Shown: positions 58,436-64,000 of the stretch, one piece after another
Layout of the letters: every line of letters begins with the position of its first letter
How positions within the stretch are numbered: position 1 is the first letter of the stretch
From: Deinococcus ruber
Lineage (GTDB): Bacteria; Deinococcota; Deinococci; Deinococcales; Deinococcaceae
DNA: 64,000 nucleotides
Assembly: GCF_014648095.1 (NCBI RefSeq)
Contig: NZ_BMQL01000013.1
Location: 1-64,000, forward strand
Direction of reading: 5' to 3'
Made by a program: the position numbers and the translations under genes
Notes under the pieces: model-generated
Database searches by the model: none
What the model was told of the DNA's origin: nothing
The model's input: only the letters and a program-made list of their open reading frames with translations

Positions 58436-61400
58436 CAGGTCACCCCCACGCTTGTGGGGAAGACCGAGCGGCGATTTGCGCGGGGCTGGCGACAGTCAGC
58501 TCACCCCTATACCTGTGGGGAAGACAGATGGTAGCTGTAGCGCATCGGGAACAGCGCCGGATCACCTCCACGCCTGTGGGGAAGACGTGCTTGAGCATGA
58601 ACCCGCCCACGTCGGTGTCCGGACCACCCCCACGCCTGTGGAAAAGACGAAACCCAGTAGACACCAAACCACGCATACACCGGACCACCCCCACGCCTGT
58701 GGGGAAGACGCAGCGCGCTGCCGGCCAGCATGCTGACCTACGGACCACCCCCACGCCTGTGGGGAAGACCTTTCTATTCCAATCATGGACATGCTTTGCA
58801 TCGGACCACCCCCACGCCTGTGGGGAAGACGGGTAGGCGCGGAGGTAGGAACCCTGGTTGTGCGGACCACCCCCACGCCTATGGGGAAGACTTGCCGAAC
58901 AGAACTCCCTCGATGTGCCTGCACGGACCACCCCCACGCCTGTGGGGAAGACTAACGCCTTGAGCCGCCTTCCAGCTTTGTCTACGCACCACCCCGGACC
59001 ACCCCCACGCCTGTGGGGAAGACGTTTCCCCTGTGTCTTCCACGAGGACATTGGCTGGACCACCCCCACGCCTGTGGGGAAGACTTAGCGCCCCGGAGCT
59101 GCGCCATCCAGCTCTGCGGACCACCCCCACGCCTGTGGGGAAGACTCTGAACGGGCGGCTGCCGCCGTCCTCGAAGCCGGACCACCCCCACGCCTGTGGG
59201 GAAGACACTGTTGCAAACATGCCTATTGTGCCCTGAAACGGACCACCCCCACGCCTGTGGGGAAGACCGGGAGAATACGTAGGAGCGGGAGCCGGGGAGC
59301 GGACCACCCCCACGCCTGTGGGGAAGACATGAATTTCATTGAACTTACGCATACGACCCCGGACCACCCCCACGCCTATGGGGAAGACAGTCAGAGTAAG
59401 CAAAGATACGCGCAAACCATCAGACCACCCCCACGCCTGTGGGGAAGACCAGGGCAAGGAACATCAGGGCTCGTTTCATGACGGACCACCCCCACGCCTG
59501 TGGGGAAGACGTTGTACTGCCCGCCGATACTCGCCTCTCGGCCGGACCACCCCCACGCCTGTGGGGAAGACGCACGGTTGCCGCTGCCGCCTTCCTGACG
59601 AGACGGACCACCCCCACGCCTGTGGGGAAGACCGCGAACGACGTGTAGCGCTGACGTGAGAATCGGACCACCCCCACGCCTGTGGGGAAGACGAGTCCCA
59701 ACCTATGATCTCTCTATTTAAACGCGGACCACCCCCACGCCTGTGGGGAAGACGTCTGCGACCGCCACGGCATCAGCGAGAGCACCCGGACCACCCCCAC
59801 GCCTGTGGGGAAGACTTCGGGCTGATGGCGCTCATTGGTGGTTTGTACGGACCACCCCCACGCCTGTGGGGAAGACCCCGATGTCATCATCCTGGAGAAC
59901 GTGCCGGACGGACCACCCCCACGCCTGTGGGGAAGACAGGGCAATAGCGTTTTGCCATGCTGACCGGCGCGGACCACCCCCACGCCTGTGGGGAAGACGA
60001 GGTCATCGAGCTTTGCGCGACTGGGGATGACGGACCACCCCCACGCCTGTGGGGAAGACAACGCAGCAAATACAATTAGCGCTAACTATGGCGGACCACC
60101 CCCACGCCTGTGGGGAAGACGCTAGCTTTCCGTATACGCTATTAATTCCTAACGGACCACCCCCACGCCTGTGGGGAAGACTTCTCACCGGGGTACATGA
60201 TGTCTCCCAGTGGCGGACCACCCCCACGCCTGTGGGGAAGACATGTGGGCGGTCATGTATGTCTCTTTGACCTTCGGACCACCCCCACGCCTGTGGGGAA
60301 GACAAACTTGCGCCACCTATTAGGCAGGCGAGAAGCGGACCACCCCCACGCCTGTGGGGAAGACCTAGGGCTTGTGGCGGGTATCGCCTTCCCCCTCGGA
60401 CCACCCCCACGCCTGTGGGGAAGACCCAAAAAACCCCTAGCCGTGCGCCCATCTGCACGGACCACCCCCACGCCTGTGGGGAAGACGGCGAGGTGCTGCA
60501 CGCTGAGGACTGGGAAGCCGGACCACCCCCACGCCTGTGGGGAAGACCGCCCTTTACAACGCAGGACAGTGGGGCGAGGCGGACCACCCCCACGCCTGTG
60601 GGGAAGACGGCGCTGTTCGCCACCACGAACGCCAAAGACACGGACCACCCCCACGCCTGTGGGGAAGACGGCGAGGTGCTGCACGCTGAGGACTGGGAAG
60701 CCGGACCACCCCCACGCCTGTGGGGAAGACGGAACACTGATAACGAAAATGTGGCTCCCGGCCGGACCACCCCCACGCCTGTGGGGAAGACCAGGCCGAT
60801 TTCCCGCGCTGTCACCTGCACCACGGACCACCCCCACGCCTGTGGGGAAGACCCAGACACGCCCAACGTCTCGCTACGTCGGCTCGGACCACCCCCACGC
60901 CTGTGGGGAAGACGAGAACAGCGCTAGGGGGCGAATCTTCTGATTCGGACCACCCCCACGCCTGTGGGGAAGACTGCCCGTCCGTGCGGAAGGGGCAGTT
61001 CGCGCACGGACCACCCCCACGCCTGTGGGGAAGACGGCGTTGACGTAATCCTCCATGTTGGCGACGTCGGACCACCCCCACGCCTGTGGGGAAGACGAGT
61101 GTTTTTTCGCCTGCTGCGCCGTCTGCCACGGACCACCCCCACGCCTGTGGGGAAGACAGCCGGGGTCTGCCCATTGTTATTCAAGCTTGCGGACCACCCC
61201 CACGCCTGTGGGGAAGACCAGAGTCTTTTTGCCGAGCTGGGGGAGCAAATCGGACCACCCCCACGCCTGTGGGGAAGACCTGGCAAGATCCGGAGAATGA
61301 CACTCTGAGGGCGGACCACCCCCACGCCTGTGGGGAAGACATCACGGCCCCCCTTTGGGCATCGTTGAGCGCCGGACCACCCCCACGCCTGTGGGGAAGA

Positions 61401-63656
61401 CCGCCCATAGGGGTCAGTCTCAGTCTTGAAGCCCGGACCACCCCCACGCCTGTGGGGAAGACCGCCGCGCCGCTCGTGGCCTTGAGCCGGTACTCGGACC
61501 ACCCCCACGCCTGTGGGGAAGACGTGGTATCCAAGGTGAAGCCCGTATTCAGGAACGGACCACCCCCACGCCTGTGGGGAAGACGGCCGTGCGCAGTTCC
61601 AACACGTGTGCCAAAAGGACCACCCCCACGCCTGTGGGGAAGACGTGTCATTGAAGGAAAAGCCGACAAAGTACCACGGACCACCCCCACGCCTGTGGGG
61701 AAGACTGCATGATGAGGTCGATGGCAGTTGCCACTTTCGGACCACCCCCACGCCTGTGGGGAAGACTGGTTGCCGACGCACAGGGTCATCTCGCCCCGCG
61801 GACCACCCCCACGCCTGTGGGGAAGACGCGCGTCTTGTCGCCGCTCAGCTCTGCGAACACGGACCACCCCCACGCCTGTGGGGAAGACGCAGGCCACCCG
61901 GCTTGAACGCAATCAGGTGCGGACCACCCCCACGCCTGTGGGGAAGACGGTTTGTATGCGGGTCGCCCTAATTTGTTCATCGGACCACCCCCACGCCTGT
62001 GGGGAAGACCCGTCTTTGCCCGTCGCGGACGCTGCCAGGGCCGGACCACCCCCACGCCTGTGGGGAAGACTGACTGTCAGGGCATCCGTGCCCTGTGCCC
62101 GGCGGACCACCCCCACGCCTGTGGGGAAGACGATATCCACCGCCCCTTTTTGCGGCCCGTTCGCGGACCACCCCCACGCCTGTGGGGAAGACTGTAAGCG
62201 GTGCTACTTCAGATACTTACAAGCCGGACCACCCCCACGCCTGTGGGGAAGACTTGCTTCTTACCTTCTTCAATAACTGCTAACTCGGACCACCCCCACG
62301 CCTGTGGGGAAGACCGGTCACGCCGAAGCCCCGCGACGCTAGATAGCGGACCACCCCCACGCCTGTGGGGAAGACTCCCTGTGGAATCACGTTCTCGACC
62401 CATAGGACGGACCACCCCCACGCCTGTGGGGAAGACAAGAATGCCGCATCGGGGAAAAGCTTGTCATTCGGACCACCCCCACGCCTGTGGGGAAGACGCT
62501 GTTGCGCAGTTTGATGAAGACATGGTTGTCGGACCACCCCCACGCCTGTGGGGAAGACAGGATTCACTCCCCCTCCTCCTGTCCTGACGACGGACCACCC
62601 CCACGCCTGTGGGGAAGACGGCAACTACGACGGCGAGCACGTCTGGGACACCGGACCACCCCCACGCCTGTGGGGAAGACGCACGGCCTGGACGGGGGCA
62701 CGCCATCCTGGACGGACCACCCCCACGCCTGTGGGGAAGACGAGATGCTGCCCTCCGCGAGTGCGGCGGTGTCCGGACCACCCCCACGCCTGTGGGGAAG
62801 ACTCGTTCCGCTTCTCCATGCGGCGCACCGGGAACGGACCACCCCCACGCCTGTGGGGAAGACGAACGGCAACACACTAAAGCTCGTGCCCACCACGGAC
62901 CACCCCCACGCCTGTGGGGAAGACGCCCACTTCGCCTTCGCTTCCAGTTTTCTGGGCGGACCACCCCCACGCCTGTGGGGAAGACTCGATCAATGACAAC
63001 TTATGCAGCGGTGGTCACGGACCACCCCCACGCCTGTGGGGAAGACCAGCCGCCCGTTCGGGGCGAGCGGCAGATCACCGGACCACCCCCACGCCTGTGG
63101 GGAAGACGGGCCGGTGTTGCCGCCGCGTCCGCCATACACCGGACCACCCCCACGCCTGTGGGGAAGACGCACTGGTGAGGCCGTCCTGGGCCGCCCGCAG
63201 CGGACCACCCCCACGCCTGTGGGGAAGACCTTTTTTGCTCCGGTGCGCTCAAGGTTCTGTGCGGACCACCCCCACGCCTGTGGGGAAGACTGGCCCGCGA
63301 TTCCGTTCTCTGAGTCTCAGGGCGGACCACCCCCACGCCTGTGGGGAAGACCCACCTGTGTTGTGGCAGAAGATTCTTGACCGCGGACCACCCCCACGCC
63401 TGTGGGGAAGACCCCCAGCATCATCATCGCCGTGAGGATGTTCGCGGACCACCCCCACGCCTGTGGGGAAGACCTGCCATCAGTACCCCTTCCTGACCTT
63501 GGCATCGGACCACCCCCACGCCTGTGGGGAAGACGACGTGCGCCGCAGCGCCGACAAGAAAAGCATCGGACCACCCCCACGCCTGTGGGGAAGACGATCT
63601 TTGCCCCGATTTCCAGTGCGTACCGGACGGACCACCCCCACGCCTGTGGGGAAGAC
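58436..63656 (-). CRISPR. Type I-E CRISPR array, 86 repeats, 85 spacers
   Basis: Counted by hand: 86 repeats with a period of 61 bp (29-bp repeat, 32-bp spacer) and few deviations. The plus-strand repeat starts CGGACCACCCCCACGCCTGT and ends GGGGAAGAC; read on the minus strand it starts GTCTTCCCCACAGGCG and ends GGTGGTCCG, like Thermus/E. coli type I-E repeats. The stem is CCCCAC/GTGGGG. The first four repeats at the left (58436, 58497, 58558, 58620) carry mutations, marking the old end; repeats on the right are uniform. Transcription is therefore right to left, from the leader next to cas2. Spacers at 60487-60518 and 60670-60701 are identical. Confidence 0.97.
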
Positions 63657-63694
63657 ACTTCAGAAACACGACAAAAAACTGCCTTTGACCCCTC
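63657..63694 (-). promoter_or_regulatory. CRISPR leader (very short)
   Basis: Only 38 bp separate the newest repeat from the cas2 stop codon. On the minus strand it reads GAGGGGTCAAAGGCAG, TTTTTT, then GTCGTGTTTCTGAAGT up to the repeat. The functional leader, needed for spacer insertion and transcription, must be this short or extend into the cas2 coding end. Confidence 0.6.
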
Positions 63695-64000
63695 TTAAGT
63701 GTCATTTTGCGCTTTCATGCTTCCCGCCTCTAACTCGGCCTGCTGGAAGGCTAACCAACGCGAATCTTTGAAAGCCATAAGCTGTAGGCCGTCAAAGTCC
63801 ACAATAGCCTTCCCCACATCGCCGTGCATGCGTATCTCGAAGCCCTGCTCATTGTTGGTCCGGAAGAGTTGATAGCAGCGCCCCCGGTAGACGTAGCGCA
63901 CGCACTTGTCCCACAGTAGATCGCGTACCAGCGCACTGGCATGACCCACGTAGACACCCGTCGTCACTTCAACCAGCCAGCGGCTGAGATCTCCCTTCAG
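63695..64000 (-). CDS. cas2: Cas2, type I-E (partial, 5' end outside window)
   Basis: 101 residues visible, reading LKGDLSRWLVEV, then TTGVYVGHASALVRDLLWD, KCVRYVYRGRCYQLFRTNNE, QGFEIRMHGD and DFDGLQLMAF. This is the type I-E Cas2 pattern (RG-x-LSRWLxEV-x-x-GVYVG). The protein forms the Cas1-Cas2 integrase core that inserts new spacers at the leader end. It points straight into the array, as in most I-E loci; cas1, cas6e and the Cascade and cas3 genes should follow beyond 64000. The start codon lies outside. Confidence 0.9.
   Translation of the reverse strand: MKGDLSRWLVEVTTGVYVGHASALVRDLLWDKCVRYVYRGRCYQLFRTNNEQGFEIRMHGDVGKAIVDFDGLQLMAFKDSRWLAFQQAELEAGSMKAQNDT

Noticed and set aside
58452..63771. 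Dozens of open frames on both strands inside the array, with repeating [25 protein letters not shown] or [10 protein letters not shown]
   Set aside because: These are translations of the CRISPR repeat in its frames; the 61-bp period is not a multiple of three, so the frames cycle. Not genes.

Overview
The window looks like an accessory replicon (plasmid or megaplasmid) of a Deinococcus-type bacterium. The assignment is an inference from the GC-rich background, the small ParA partition family, IS4/IS3/IS630-type transposase remnants of the kind common in that genus, and a type I-E CRISPR repeat resembling Thermus/Deinococcus repeats. No rRNA, tRNA or core metabolic gene was found, which fits an accessory element.

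Layout. 0-1.8 kb: an IS4 transposase remnant and a tyrosine recombinase. 2.2-4.7 kb: an AT-rich PD-(D/E)XK-like protein, a frameshifted secreted ricin-type lectin and a short MITE-like element. 5.0-7.3 kb: a replication/partition module with a putative Rep on the minus strand, a GATC- and GTATAC-rich repeat region, parA and a translationally coupled small partner. 7.6-20 kb: a defence island broken up by recombinase and IS debris. It holds an orphan AlwI-like nuclease with an unknown 172-aa neighbour, a two-gene McrBC-type system with the nuclease gene first, a small putative ribbon-helix-helix protein behind a perfect 14-bp inverted repeat, and a complete AlwI-type operon of two D12-class adenine methyltransferases plus endonuclease.

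21.8-57 kb: a nearly continuous minus-strand late operon of a long-tailed siphophage with HK97-type head proteins. From right to left it encodes small and large terminase, portal, protease/scaffold, decorator, major capsid protein, connectors, major tail protein, tail chaperones, a 2584-aa tape measure, tail tip proteins, a 1446-aa fibre with an SGNH hydrolase domain, lysis genes, lipoproteins and finally an RNA ligase. Three plus-strand cargo genes (a SUKH protein, an AT-rich unknown and a possible 49-aa ORF) sit inside it, and a membrane protein diverges from its right end. No repressor, phage integrase or phage replication gene is visible in the cluster, so it is a fragment, a domesticated cluster, or part of a phage-plasmid whose replication functions are the Rep/Par genes at 5-7 kb.

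58.4-63.7 kb: an 86-repeat type I-E CRISPR array transcribed from right to left. Its leader is squeezed between the first repeat and the stop codon of a partial cas2 that runs off the window. The remaining cas genes presumably lie beyond position 64000.

Together, the replicon carries four or five different anti-DNA defences beside a phage structural cluster. The methyltransferases are of the N6-adenine class, which would let them coexist with a McrBC-type enzyme that normally targets modified cytosines.
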